From Saccharopolyspora sp. NFXS83 (lineage in GTDB: Bacteria; Actinomycetota; Actinomycetes; Mycobacteriales; Pseudonocardiaceae): 39,358 nt of DNA. The stretch is from NCBI RefSeq assembly GCF_026241095.1, contig NZ_JAPFGB010000044.1, positions 1 through 39,358 of the forward strand. Reading direction: 5' to 3'. Each line of letters opens with the position of its first letter. Position 1 is the first letter of the stretch. The notes under the pieces are model-generated. The model had not been told where the DNA came from. It saw only the letters and a program-made list of their open reading frames with translations, and searched no databases. Both the position numbers and the translations under genes were made by a program. Positions 16,317-24,244 of the stretch are shown here, piece after piece.

Positions 16317-16544
16317 TCAGCCCGGAAAGCGGACGAGCTCTGCGGCAGCGGCCTCGGGCAGCCGTCCCTGTCCCGAGGAGCACGCGCCGCACACCACGCG
16401 CGGCTTCTCCGGCCTGCCGAGGCGGCGGTGGACCCGGCCGCGGATCACGTGCCCGCACCGCGCCACCGGCTGCGGACCACCGGTGCGCAGCTCCACCGCG
16501 TGCCACAACGACTCCCGTTCCGAAGCCATGAACACCCGTGCCAT
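16317..16544 (-). CDS. Small cysteine-containing hypothetical protein
   Basis: A 75-residue frame from ATG 16544 with an excellent AGGGAGG five bases upstream. It starts MARVFMASERESLWHAVELR. It has a Cys-His pair (ARCGHVIRGRVHRR) and then VVCGACSSGQG, so a C-x-H ... C-x2-C zinc site is possible. Similar short Cys-containing proteins are common in actinomycetes without assigned role. It diverges from the second XRE gene across 109 bp containing an AT-rich inverted repeat, and it converges with the MFS gene, the stops being 13 nt apart. Coding status rests on the ribosome site and the Cys pattern. Confidence 0.68.
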   Translation of the reverse strand: MARVFMASERESLWHAVELRTGGPQPVARCGHVIRGRVHRRLGRPEKPRVVCGACSSGQGRLPEAAAAELVRFPG

Positions 16545-16580
16545 GCGTACCTCCCTGTTGCCTGCCTCCCAGGTGATCGA

Positions 16581-16613
16581 CGTCTAATAGACGCCGATTA
16601 ATAGCTCGTTCGG
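16581..16613. promoter_or_regulatory. AT-rich dyad in divergent XRE promoter region
   Basis: CGTCTAATAGACG (16581-16593) is a perfect 5+3+5 inverted repeat, followed by a second TAATAG at about 16600-16605. This is the lowest-GC stretch nearby. It lies between the divergent small Cys protein and the XRE gene and is a likely operator. A TACGAT hexamer (16641-16646) ends 7 nt before the XRE GTG, again consistent with a leaderless start. Confidence 0.5.
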
Positions 16614-16653
16614 GTCACGAGGAGCGCGTTCCGAACTGGCTACGATCTGCCCC

Positions 16654-17511
16654 GTGCCCGCAGACACCATCCGAGTCACGCCACGAGCGCGCGCGCTCGC
16701 CGCCGCCATTCGATCAACCAGGGAGAATTCCGGAATCAGCGGCCGGGAATTGAGCAAAAGACTCGGCCTGAGCCACGGAACCGTGTCGCACTGGGAAACC
16801 GGCCGCCGCATTCCCACCCCGGAGGACGTCGCGTCGTTCCTCGCGGTGGCGGGCGTCACCGGAAAGGAACGGCAACGACTGCTCGATCTCGCCCGGCACG
16901 CGAGCGAACCGAATTGGCTCACCGTGGGAATGCCCGGAATTCCACAGCAGCTCGCGGGCGCCGTGGAATGCGAACGTTCCGCTTCGGCGATCGTCGAGTG
17001 GGCGCCGATGGCCGTGCCCGGCCTGCTGCAGACCTCGGACTACTCCCGCGCCGTCTCGGCCGCGGGCGGGCTCACCGCCGACGAGACCGAACGGCGGGCC
17101 ACCGTCCGAGCCGGGCGGCGCGAGATCATCCTGCGCGATGAGCCGGTGCGATTCACCGCGTTGATCGGCCAGCACGGCATTTCCGATCGGATCGGAACCC
17201 CGCCGGTGATGCAGGACCAGCTGCACTTCCTGCTGGAACTCGCGGAACGCGACAACGTCACGATCCAGGTCGTACCGCCCCGCGTCGGCTGGCATCCGGG
17301 ACTGGCGGGCCCGTTCGTGCTCTACGACTTCCCCGATTCACCGGCGGTCGTGCACTTCGAGCACTACAGTTCCGGCGCTTTCGTCCCGGACGACGACGAC
17401 GTCCAGGCATATCGGCAGGCCGTGAGCAGAATTCTCGAGCTGGCGCTGAGCCCGGCCGACACGATCGATCTCATCACGGAATCAGCGAGCGAACTGGAGA
17501 GATCAGCATGA
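16654..17511 (+). CDS. XRE-family regulator with DUF5753 domain, second copy
   Basis: A 285-residue WhiJ-like regulator. The N-terminal HTH (about 12-68: LAAAIRSTRENSGISGRELS, SHGTVSHWETGRRIPTPEDV) is followed by DUF5753 (about 100-270: VPGLLQTSDYSRAV, RRATVRAGRREIIL, IQVVPPRVGWHPGLAGPFVL). It is clearly diverged from the copy at 11229, so the two modules are not a recent duplication. GTG 16654 has a TACGAT at the distance expected for a leaderless transcript. The stop overlaps the ATG of the DUF397 gene (ATGA). Confidence 0.9.
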   Translation: MPADTIRVTPRARALAAAIRSTRENSGISGRELSKRLGLSHGTVSHWETGRRIPTPEDVASFLAVAGVTGKERQRLLDLARHASEPNWLTVGMPGIPQQLAGAVECERSASAIVEWAPMAVPGLLQTSDYSRAVSAAGGLTADETERRATVRAGRREIILRDEPVRFTALIGQHGISDRIGTPPVMQDQLHFLLELAERDNVTIQVVPPRVGWHPGLAGPFVLYDFPDSPAVVHFEHYSSGAFVPDDDDVQAYRQAVSRILELALSPADTIDLITESASELERSA

Positions 17512-17696
17512 TCCCGACGAACTGGCGCACGTCGACCTACACCCACCCCAACGGCAACTGCGTGGAGGTGGGCAGGCTGGGAGATCGCGCCACCGTCCGC
17601 GACACGAAGAACCGCACCGCCGGGTACCTGACCATCGGCGAGGCGCAGTGGTCGTCGTTCGTGCGGGAGGTCGCGTCCGGCCGCTACGACCGGTGA
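17508..17696 (+). CDS. DUF397 protein, second copy
   Basis: A 62-residue DUF397 protein: WRTSTYTHPNGNCVEVGRLG, VRDTKNRTAGYLTI and a C-terminal helix QWSSFVREVASGRYD. Its ATG overlaps the XRE stop by 4 nt, so it is translationally coupled. Compared with the copy at 12073 the core pattern W(R)xSS/TxxxxxGxCVEV is kept but most other positions differ. Probably the protein partner of the upstream regulator. Confidence 0.92.
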   Translation: MIPTNWRTSTYTHPNGNCVEVGRLGDRATVRDTKNRTAGYLTIGEAQWSSFVREVASGRYDR

Positions 17697-17704
17697 TCCG
17701 CGCG

Positions 17705-17732
17705 GGCCCGGTCAGCGACCGCGCGCCGGGCC
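17705..17732. terminator. Hairpin after second XRE-DUF397 module
   Basis: GGCCCGG (17705-17711) pairs with CCGGGCC (17726-17732), with an inner CGGT/ACCG option. It starts 9 nt after the DUF397 stop. There is no T-tract, so the call is moderate. Nothing else is evident up to the next gene at 17918. Confidence 0.4.
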
Positions 17733-17917
17733 GTTCCTGCGTCTCGCGCGGTATCACCCAGCGCCACGGATCGGCCGGGGAACGGCATCGGCCGACTCGA
17801 ACAGCCCAATCCTTGGGCCGAATAGGTCCTCCTCGTTGAAACCACGCGTGCCGTCGAAGCGAGTCGGTAACGTCCCGACAGGATCGACAAAACGCACATT
17901 TCACCCTGGAGGGCCCG

Positions 17918-18310
17918 TTGACCAACTCGCCAAGGGGAGCCAAGCGCCGCGGCATCATGCTCGCGGCCACACTCGCCACGAGCACGATCGCCTTTCCGGC
18001 CACCGCTGCCGCGAACCCCAGCGACGGCGCGGACGCGACCGCGTCCTGCGGAAGGTTCGACGTGATCGTGCTCTACGAGCGGGAGTACTACGGCGGCCAG
18101 AAGTGGTGCTGGGCCCCGGAAGAAGGGCCGCGCAACCTCCCCAGCGCTCTGCACGACCACGTCGGCTCGTTCGAAGCGCTGAACGACGGATGCTTCATCT
18201 CCGAATCGCCCCGTGATTCGCGACGCGTCTTCGACGGAGACGTCCGGCGGGAGTACCTGAGCGATTTCGGGGCGAAAATCGATTTCGTAGCACCCAAGTC
18301 CGCCTGCTGA
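17918..18310 (+). CDS. Secreted peptidase inhibitor family I36 / crystallin-like protein
   Basis: A 130-residue exported protein. TTG 17918 follows GGAGGG and gives a signal peptide (SPRGAKRRG, then IMLAATLATSTIAFPATAAA). The mature part begins near residue 33 and shows the crystallin-like pattern LYEREYYGGQKWCW...VGSFEAL, as in Streptomyces metalloproteinase inhibitor (I36) relatives. Four cysteines (CGRF, KWCW, DGCF and the final SAC) suggest two disulfides. Whether it inhibits a protease is inference; a secreted trypsin is encoded at 37344, far away. A good hairpin follows the stop. Confidence 0.75.
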   Translation: MTNSPRGAKRRGIMLAATLATSTIAFPATAAANPSDGADATASCGRFDVIVLYEREYYGGQKWCWAPEEGPRNLPSALHDHVGSFEALNDGCFISESPRDSRRVFDGDVRREYLSDFGAKIDFVAPKSAC

Positions 18311-18332
18311 TCCCTCGCGGGAAGTTCATCGC

Positions 18333-18369
18333 GGGCCGTCATGCCCGCCACGGGCGAACATGACGGCCC
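18333..18369. terminator. Terminator-like hairpin after I36 gene
   Basis: GGGCCGTCATG (18333-18343) and CATGACGGCCC (18359-18369) pair perfectly over 11 bp, and the 15-nt loop holds a further short CCCG/CGGG stem. It starts 23 nt after the stop. There is no T-tract. Confidence 0.6.
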
Positions 18370-18485
18370 ACCGGCGCTTCGCGACCGCGCGGTCGCCGGG
18401 AAGGGGCCCGGTGTTCACGCGCTCGGGCCACGGCATCGCCGCTGCCTCCGGACGCCGGGACGCCTGACGGGCCGAGGCGAATCTC

Positions 18486-18500
18486 GTCACGCGTCGTGAC
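18486..18500. promoter_or_regulatory. Palindromic operator candidate before ferredoxin operon
   Basis: GTCACG-CGT-CGTGAC is a perfect 6+3+6 dyad ending 30 nt before the ferredoxin ATG. Its size and place suit a TetR-like repressor, but no regulator gene is adjacent. Confidence 0.5.
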
Positions 18501-18530
18501 TCGCGCGCATCCGGCAGGTAGAGATGAGCC

Positions 18531-18725
18531 ATGAAGATCACCATTGACGAGGACAGGTGCTGCGGCGCGGGGCAGTGCGTGCTGGAGGCACCGGACGTGT
18601 TCGACCAGCGCGCCGAGGACGGCGTGGTGGTGCTGCTCGACGCCACCCCGCCCGCCGAGCTGCACGAGGCGAGCCGGTCGGCCGAGCAGCTCTGCCCGAC
18701 CGCGGCCATCGAGATCACCGAATGA
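18531..18725 (+). CDS. 3Fe-4S single-cluster ferredoxin
   Basis: A 64-residue ferredoxin. Ligand cysteines are C10, C16 and C55 in DRCCGAGQC and LCPTAAI, with Ala13 where the fourth ligand of a 4Fe-4S protein would be, so a 3Fe-4S cluster is expected. Such ferredoxins pass electrons to cytochromes P450 in actinomycetes. It overlaps the reductase gene by 4 nt (ATGA). No P450 or other oxygenase lies in this window, so the electron acceptor must be elsewhere. The ribosome site is weak (GAGATGAG). Confidence 0.93.
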   Translation: MKITIDEDRCCGAGQCVLEAPDVFDQRAEDGVVVLLDATPPAELHEASRSAEQLCPTAAIEITE

Positions 18726-19957
18726 CCAGCGGCCACATCGCGATCGTCGGCGCCTCGGCCGCCGGTCTGACGGCCGCCGAGGCGTTGCGCCGCGAAGGCT
18801 GGGACGGCCGGATCAGCCTCATCGGCGACGAACCGCACGAGCCCTACGACCGGCCACCGCTGTCCAAGCAGGTGCTCGCGGGGCAGTGGGAACCGGAGCG
18901 GACCGGGCTGCGGGCGGCGGACGCCCTCACCGGGCTCGACCTGGACCTGCGGCTGGGCACCACCGCGACCGGCCTGGACGTGCCGAATCGCCGCGTGCTG
19001 CTCGGCGACGACGCCCTCGACTGCGACGGCGTGATCATCGCGACCGGGGTCGCCGCTCGCACGCTGCCCGGTGAGCTGCGCGGCGCGCACGTGCTGCGCG
19101 GTCTCGACGACGCGCTGGCGCTGCGGGCCCGGCTCGTGAGTCCGGGACGGCGGCTGGTGATCGTCGGAGCGGGCGTGCTGGGCGTGGAGGTCGCCGCCGT
19201 GGCCCGCGAACTCGGCCACGAAGTCGTGGTGGTCGCGCCGGAGGACACGCCGATGGAGCGGGCGGTGGGTGCCGAAGCCGGTGCGCTGCTGGCCGAAGCG
19301 CACCGCGCGCACGGCGTCGGGCTGCGGCTCGGCGAGTTCGTGGACGGCCTGCTCGACGACGACGGGCAGGCGCGCGGCGTGCGGCTCACCGACGGTTCGG
19401 AGATCACCGGCGACGCGGTGCTGATCGCGATCGGCTGCACCCCGGCCGTGGACTGGCTGCGGGACGGGCCGCTCGACCTCGCCGACGGGATCGGCTGCGA
19501 CTCGTACTGCGCCGCCGCGCCGGGCATCTACGCCGCCGGCGACGTGGCCCGCTGGTACCACTCCGTGCTCGGGCGCCCGGTGCGGATCGAGCACCGGATG
19601 AACGCCACCGAGCAGGGCATGGCGGCGGCGCGGAACCTGCTGGCCGAACTGGATTCGGAACGCTTCGGCGACCGCCGGGAGTTCACGCCGGTGCCCTACT
19701 TCTGGTCCGACCAGTACCGGTTCAAGATCCAGGCCTACGGCGACCTCGCCGACGCGGACCAGGTCCGGTTGCGGGTGCTGGACGAGAGCGATCCGGGTGC
19801 GCCGAAGGCCGCCGCGCTGTACCGGCGCGGCGACTCCGCGTTCGGCGCGCTCTCGATCGGGATTCCACCGAAGCAGGCCCGGGCGCTGCGAGCGGCGGTG
19901 GCCACCCCGCAACCGTGGGAACGAGCGCTCGGCGTGCTCGACGAACTGGCGGGGTGA
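18722..19957 (+). CDS. FAD-dependent NAD(P)H:ferredoxin reductase
   Basis: A 411-residue flavoprotein of the pyridine nucleotide-disulfide reductase family that reduces ferredoxin for P450 or Rieske oxygenases. FAD site IAIVGASAAGLTAAEALR (6-23), DRPPLSK block (about 42-48), NAD site RRLVIVGAGVLGVEVAAVAR (about 140-160), second FAD motif GIYAAGDVARW (about 263-273), and the C-terminal reductase domain with PYFWSDQYRFKIQAYG. It starts on the ATG overlapping the ferredoxin stop, making a two-gene redox operon. It ends in a GC hairpin 50 nt downstream. Confidence 0.94.
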   Translation: MTSGHIAIVGASAAGLTAAEALRREGWDGRISLIGDEPHEPYDRPPLSKQVLAGQWEPERTGLRAADALTGLDLDLRLGTTATGLDVPNRRVLLGDDALDCDGVIIATGVAARTLPGELRGAHVLRGLDDALALRARLVSPGRRLVIVGAGVLGVEVAAVARELGHEVVVVAPEDTPMERAVGAEAGALLAEAHRAHGVGLRLGEFVDGLLDDDGQARGVRLTDGSEITGDAVLIAIGCTPAVDWLRDGPLDLADGIGCDSYCAAAPGIYAAGDVARWYHSVLGRPVRIEHRMNATEQGMAAARNLLAELDSERFGDRREFTPVPYFWSDQYRFKIQAYGDLADADQVRLRVLDESDPGAPKAAALYRRGDSAFGALSIGIPPKQARALRAAVATPQPWERALGVLDELAG

Positions 19958-20007
19958 GCTTCCGGCGGCGTCGTCGCGCTCCGGCGGCGACGCCCCCGGA
20001 AGCACGC

Positions 20008-20036
20008 GGGCCCACCCGGAAGCTCCGGATGGGCCC
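20008..20036. terminator. Hairpin after ferredoxin reductase
   Basis: GGGCCCACCCGGA (20008-20020) pairs with TCCGGATGGGCCC (20024-20036) apart from one position, loop AGC. The odd pair is C-A in the plus RNA but a G-U wobble in the minus RNA, so it would fold slightly better from the minus strand. There is no T-tract. Confidence 0.5.
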
Positions 20037-20162
20037 CGTCCCCGGTTCTTCGAGATCCCCAGGGTGAGCGCCGCTCTCGCGCTGCGCAGGGACGGGAGGA
20101 CGTGGTGTACCGGGTTTCCCCCGACCGTCACCGGTCGCGCCCGGCACCGCGCGACGGCGGCA

Positions 20163-20200
20163 GGGCCGGGCCGGGCCGGGCATTCCCGCGTCGGTAACAT
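20163..20200 (+). promoter_or_regulatory. G-quadruplex-type GGGCC repeat and -10 box upstream of metG
   Basis: Four G3 runs separated by CC (20163-20180) match the G3N2G3N2G3N2G3 quadruplex pattern on the coding strand. TAACAT (20195-20200) is a good -10 hexamer; no clear -35 is seen because the G-run occupies that place. A transcript from here would carry a leader of about 110 nt. The rest of 19958-20316 holds no gene I can support. Confidence 0.4.
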
Positions 20201-20316
20201 ATGCCTGGTCAACGATGTCGGCCGTCACGTCGCGCCGAGCATCCGCAGCACCGCGCGGCGCCGTGCGACACCAGCCGCGAAGGTCCGTGCAGGAACCGGT
20301 ATTGGAGCATCCAAGA

Positions 20317-22035
20317 ATGGCCCGCCACCTCGTCACCAGTGCGCTTCCGTACATCAACGGCATCAAGCACCTGGGCAACATGGTCGGCTCCATGCTCCCC
20401 GCCGACGTCTACTCGCGGTACCTGCGCCAGCGCGGGCACGAGGTGCTCTACATCTGCGCCACCGACGAGCACGGCACCCCGGCGGAGCTGGCCGCCGCCG
20501 ACGCGGGCCTGCCGGTGGCGGAGTTCTGCGAGCAGCAGCACCGGGTGCAGGCCGAGATCTACCGCGGCTTCCAGCTCTCCTTCGACCACTTCGGCCGCAG
20601 CTCGTCGGAGCAGAACCAGGAGATCACCCAGCACTTCGCGCGCAAGCTGCACGAGCACGGCTTCATCGAGCAGCAGTCGATCCGCCAGGTGTACTCGGCC
20701 GCCGACGGCCGGTTCCTGCCGGACCGCTACATCATCGGCACCTGCCCGCACTGCGGGTACGAGAAGGCGCGCGGCGACCAGTGCGAGAACTGCACGCGCG
20801 TGCTGGACCCGACGGACCTGATCGAGCCGCGCTCGGCGATCAGCGGCAGCACCGAGCTGGAGGTCCGCGAGACCAAGCACCTGTTCCTCACCCAGTCGAA
20901 GCTCACCGACGAGGTGGAGCGCTGGCTGGACTCGGCGAGCGCGGAGTGGCCGAACCTGTCGTCCTCCATCGCCCGCAAGTGGCTCACCGAGGGCCTGCGG
21001 GACCGCTCGATCACCCGCGACCTGGACTGGGGCATCCCGGTGCCCGCCGACACCTGGCCGGAGCTGGCCGCCGAGGGCAAGGTCTTCTACGTCTGGTTCG
21101 ACGCGCCCATCGAGTACATCGGCGCCACCAAGGAGTGGGCCGACCAGGCGCCGCAGGACCGGGACTGGAAGTCCTGGTGGTACGAGGCCGACGACGTGAC
21201 CTACACGGAGTTCATGGCCAAGGACAACGTCCCGTTCCACACGGTGATGTTCCCGGCCACCGAACTCGGCACCCGCGAGCCGTGGAAGATGGTCGACTTC
21301 GTCCAGTCGTTCAACTGGCTCACCTACTACGGCGGGAAGTTCTCCACCAGCGACCAGCGCGGCATCTTCACGAACCAGGCGCTGGAGCTGCTGCCCGCCG
21401 ACTACTGGCGCTACTTCCTCATCGCCAACGCGCCCGAGTCCGACGACGCCTCGTTCTCGTGGGAGCTGTTCGCCTCGGTGGTGAACAAGGACCTCGCGGA
21501 CACCTTGGGCAACTTCGTGAACCGGGTGCTGTCGTTCAGCCGCAAGCGCTTCGGCGACCAGGTCCCCGCAGGCAGCGCCGCCGGTGAGCCGGAGCAGCGG
21601 CTCGCCGCCGAGATCGGCGGACTGATCGAGGACTACCAGACGCACCTGGAGGCCAAGCAGTTCCGCAAGGCCGCCCAGGCGCTGCGGTCGCTGTGGAGCG
21701 CGGGCAACTCCTACTTGGAGGAGAAGGCGCCCTGGATCGAGATCCGCACCGATCAGGACGCCGCCGCGCTGACGCTGCGCACCGCGATGAACCTGATCTA
21801 CCTGTACGCGGTGCTCTCGGAGCCGCTGATCCCGGCCGCGGCGCAGGCCATGCGGGCGGCGTTCGCCTCCGACGACCCGGCGCGCCGCTGGGTGTCGGCG
21901 GACGAGGCGAAGTCCTTCGCGCTGATCGAGGCGGGCACCGGCTTCACCATCCCGCCGGTGCTGTTCGCCAAGATCACCGAGGACGACCTGGAGTCCTACC
22001 GCACCCGCTTCGGCGGTTCGGTGGACGCGGGCTGA
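20317..22035 (+). CDS. metG: Methionyl-tRNA synthetase with KFSTS motif
   Basis: A 572-residue class I synthetase that charges tRNA-Met. HLGN (18-21) stands for the HIGH motif, [10 protein letters not shown] follows, and a zinc knuckle uses C143, C146, C156 and C159 (CPHC, CENC). The second catalytic motif is [11 protein letters not shown] (KFSTS at 341-345) instead of KMSKS, closer to the KFSKS of archaeal and eukaryotic MetRS, with the second Lys replaced by Thr. The anticodon-binding helical domain has [20 protein letters not shown] and EKAPW. It ends without the EMAP-like tRNA-binding extension. ATG 20317 follows GGAG. It is probably a second MetRS next to a housekeeping one elsewhere; a role in resistance to MetRS inhibitors is inference. 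Confidence 0.9.
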   Translation: MARHLVTSALPYINGIKHLGNMVGSMLPADVYSRYLRQRGHEVLYICATDEHGTPAELAAADAGLPVAEFCEQQHRVQAEIYRGFQLSFDHFGRSSSEQNQEITQHFARKLHEHGFIEQQSIRQVYSAADGRFLPDRYIIGTCPHCGYEKARGDQCENCTRVLDPTDLIEPRSAISGSTELEVRETKHLFLTQSKLTDEVERWLDSASAEWPNLSSSIARKWLTEGLRDRSITRDLDWGIPVPADTWPELAAEGKVFYVWFDAPIEYIGATKEWADQAPQDRDWKSWWYEADDVTYTEFMAKDNVPFHTVMFPATELGTREPWKMVDFVQSFNWLTYYGGKFSTSDQRGIFTNQALELLPADYWRYFLIANAPESDDASFSWELFASVVNKDLADTLGNFVNRVLSFSRKRFGDQVPAGSAAGEPEQRLAAEIGGLIEDYQTHLEAKQFRKAAQALRSLWSAGNSYLEEKAPWIEIRTDQDAAALTLRTAMNLIYLYAVLSEPLIPAAAQAMRAAFASDDPARRWVSADEAKSFALIEAGTGFTIPPVLFAKITEDDLESYRTRFGGSVDAG

Positions 22036-22080
22036 GCCGGTCTCCTGCTCCGCAGGTCGGGTAGCGGGAGCTCAGGTGAG

Positions 22081-22160
22081 CGGCTTCTGACGTGGGCTGC
22101 GCGCTTCGGGCATCCAGGCACGACCTTCGGCCGCAGGGCAGGCGCGGCTTCGTCCGCTCT
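22081..22160 (-). repeat. Dispersed GCGGCCGAAGG-type repeat, copy A
   Basis: Read on the minus strand, this stretch shares a 28-nt core (22115-22142) with 39291-39320, differing at two places. The matching continues to a shared AGCCCACGTC and AAGCCG end. It lies downstream of metG, between metG and the convergent cysG gene, while the partner copies lie after lysE at the right end of the window. Confidence 0.75.
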
Positions 22161-22192
22161 GCGCCGCTGAGAAGATCCAGACGAATGGTGAA

Positions 22193-22220
22193 CGCCCCAT
22201 CCGCCTGGGCGGATGGGGCG
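22193..22220. terminator. Bidirectional terminator between metG and cysG
   Basis: CGCCCCATCCGC (22193-22204) pairs perfectly with GCGGATGGGGCG (22209-22220), loop CTGG. It lies between the converging metG and cysG genes, 19 nt from the cysG stop. There is no T-tract on either side. Confidence 0.65.
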
Positions 22221-22239
22221 CGCCGCTCCTCGGGGCCGG

Positions 22240-23484
22240 TCAGCGGCGGGACTCGGGGGTGAGGTCGGCGACCGGGCCGACGATGATCACGGCTGGCGGC
22301 TTGATGTCGTTGTCGCGGACCGAGTCGGCGGCTTCGGCGAGGGTGCTGCGCACGGCGTGCTGGGTGCGCATGGTGCCCTCCTGCACGATCGCGACCGGCG
22401 ACTTCGGGTCGCGGCCGTGCTCGATCAGCACCGCCGCGAACTCGCCGATGCGCTTGACGGCCATCATCAGCACCAGCGTGCCCTTGAGCCGCGCCAGCGC
22501 AGGCCAATCCACCAGCGAGGTCTCGTCGTGCGGGCCGACGTGCCCGGACACGACCACGACCTCGTGCGCCACGCCGCGATGCGTCACCGGCACGTCCGCG
22601 GCCGACGGCACGGAGAACGCGCTGGTGATGCCGGGGACGGTGGTCACCGGGACCCCGGCCTCCACGCAGGCCAGCAGCTCCTCGTAGCCGCGGCCGAAGA
22701 CGTACGGGTCGCCGCCCTTGAGGCGCACCACGAACTTGCCCGCCCGCACGTGCTCGATCAGCAGCTCGTTGATCACGTCCTGGTTGGCGGCGCGGCCGTA
22801 CGGGATCTTCGAGGCGTCCACGACCTCCACGTGCGGCCCGAGCTCCTCCAGCAGCTCGCGTGGCGCCAGCCGGTCGGTGATCACCACGTCGGCCCGGCCC
22901 AGCAGCTGCCTGCCGCGCACCGTGATCAGGTCCGGGGCTCCCGGCCCGCCGCCGACCAGCGCGACACCGGGCGCGGGCCGCTCGGCGCTCTCGTCCACGA
23001 CGCCGCTGCGCAGCGCCGCCACCAGCGCGTCCCGCACGGCGGCGGAACGGCGGTGCGCGCCACCGGCCAGCACGCCCAGCAGCAGCCCGCCGTGCTCGGC
23101 GACCGCCGGGGTGACGGCGGTGCCCTGCGAGGCGTCGTCGGAGCGCACGCAGAACACCCGGGAGCGCTCCGCTTCCGCCGCGACGGCCTCGTTCACCTCG
23201 CTGCCCGTCGCGCACGCCACCGCGTACCAGGCGCCGTCCAGATCGCCCTCGGCGTACGGGCGGCGGTGCCAGGTGAGCTCACCGGCCTCCGCCATCGCCT
23301 CGACCGCCGGAGTCGCCTCCGGCGACACGACCTCGACCCGTGCTCCGGCGTTGATCAGCCGGGGCACCCGCCGCTGCGCGACGCTGCCCGCACCGACGAC
23401 CACCACCCGCTTCCCGGTGAGGTCCAGTCCCGCGAAGTAGTGGTGTTCGCCGGGCGAGTTCTGCGCAGAAGAGTGCGTGCTCAT
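22240..23484 (-). CDS. cysG: Siroheme synthase-type CysG: precorrin-2 dehydrogenase + uroporphyrinogen-III C-methyltransferase
   Basis: A 414-residue fusion. The N-terminal Rossmann domain (about 16-150: LTGKRVVVVGAGSVAQRRVP, ACATGSEVNEAV) resembles precorrin-2 dehydrogenase/ferrochelatase (CysG-B/Met8). The C-terminal SUMT domain (about 170-410: VALVGGGPGAPDLITVRG, RLKGGDPYVFGRGYEE, VPGITSAFSVPSA) makes precorrin-2 from uroporphyrinogen III with two SAM. This step feeds both siroheme and B12. ATG 23484 is taken because the Rossmann domain starts soon after; the frame stays open upstream. It stands apart from the other cob genes and has no visible riboswitch, which fits its shared role in siroheme supply. 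Confidence 0.93.
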   Translation of the reverse strand: MSTHSSAQNSPGEHHYFAGLDLTGKRVVVVGAGSVAQRRVPRLINAGARVEVVSPEATPAVEAMAEAGELTWHRRPYAEGDLDGAWYAVACATGSEVNEAVAAEAERSRVFCVRSDDASQGTAVTPAVAEHGGLLLGVLAGGAHRRSAAVRDALVAALRSGVVDESAERPAPGVALVGGGPGAPDLITVRGRQLLGRADVVITDRLAPRELLEELGPHVEVVDASKIPYGRAANQDVINELLIEHVRAGKFVVRLKGGDPYVFGRGYEELLACVEAGVPVTTVPGITSAFSVPSAADVPVTHRGVAHEVVVVSGHVGPHDETSLVDWPALARLKGTLVLMMAVKRIGEFAAVLIEHGRDPKSPVAIVQEGTMRTQHAVRSTLAEAADSVRDNDIKPPAVIIVGPVADLTPESRR

Positions 23485-23906
23485 GCCGTCCGTCGTTCGT
23501 ATCGTGGTGTCGCCGCGGCGCCATCGCCGAGGCCTGGGTGCGCGACCGCGCCACCACGCGGTCGTGGTGGTCACCGCGCCCGCCGCGACGGCACCGGACG
23601 GTGGTCGCGCGAGCTCCGATCCGCCGGTGCGGACGGGCGTCGCCGACCGGGCGCAACGCCGACCCATCTTGCCACGGACGCCGCCGGGATCAGCCGTCCA
23701 AGCAGCTCGGGGCGAACACCTCGCCTGCGGTGGCCCACCGGACGGGCGCCTCGGTCGACCGCAGTATCGTGACCCGCCCGCGAACGAAGGTCAAACCTCC
23801 GGTGACCTCTCTCACCAGCGAACTCGCCGCGCTCACCGGCCCGGGCCGCTTTGCCGAGCGATCCCGCGCGGCGCATCCTGGGGGCAGGCGAACCAGGGAG
23901 GCGGCC
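23485..23906. promoter_or_regulatory. Divergent gap between cysG and DUF1876 gene
   Basis: These 422 bp hold no gene I can support; open frames here have no family likeness or ribosome sites. It should contain promoters for both flanking genes. I see no riboswitch core or clear inverted repeat. Confidence 0.35.
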
Positions 23907-24176
23907 ATGCACGCGAACCGGACGCTCACATTGGACATGCAGGTCATCGAGGCGGGGGCGAAGACCACCGCGGACGTCGGGATGATCACCGGCGACGGCC
24001 GGGCGCTGCACGGGCACGGCACCGCGCGACGGCACCCGGACGACCCGGACGTCCCGCAGATCGGGGATGAGATCGCGCTCGCCAGAGCGCTGTTCGAACT
24101 GGGCCACAAGCTGCTCGACACGGCGGCGAACGACATCGGCGAACGCCAGCACCGCAGAGTGCACCTCATGGCGTGA
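23907..24176 (+). CDS. DUF1876 protein (Rv2632c-like)
   Basis: An 89-residue protein with the DUF1876 pattern: an N-terminal strand (TLTLDMQVIEAGAKTTADVG), GHGTARRHPDDPDVPQIGDEIALARAL and the terminal helix LLDTAANDIGERQHRRVHL. The family has a dsRNA-binding-like alpha/beta fold and includes mycobacterial Rv2632c and neighbours of dormancy/stress genes; the function is not known. ATG 23907 follows AGGGAGG. It converges on the two-component genes, with 68 bp between the stops. Confidence 0.88.
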   Translation: MHANRTLTLDMQVIEAGAKTTADVGMITGDGRALHGHGTARRHPDDPDVPQIGDEIALARALFELGHKLLDTAANDIGERQHRRVHLMA

Positions 24177-24244
24177 CCGCGCCTCGGATCCGACCGCAGG
24201 GCCGGTGATCTCGCCGGGCGCCGGTGACGCCGGACCGAGGCCGA

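Noticed and set aside
18531-19957. Ferredoxin and reductase as part of B12 biosynthesis
   Set aside because: The single 3Fe-4S ferredoxin/reductase pair is typical of P450 systems; supplying electrons for CobG or cobalt reduction is possible but nothing in the sequence links them.
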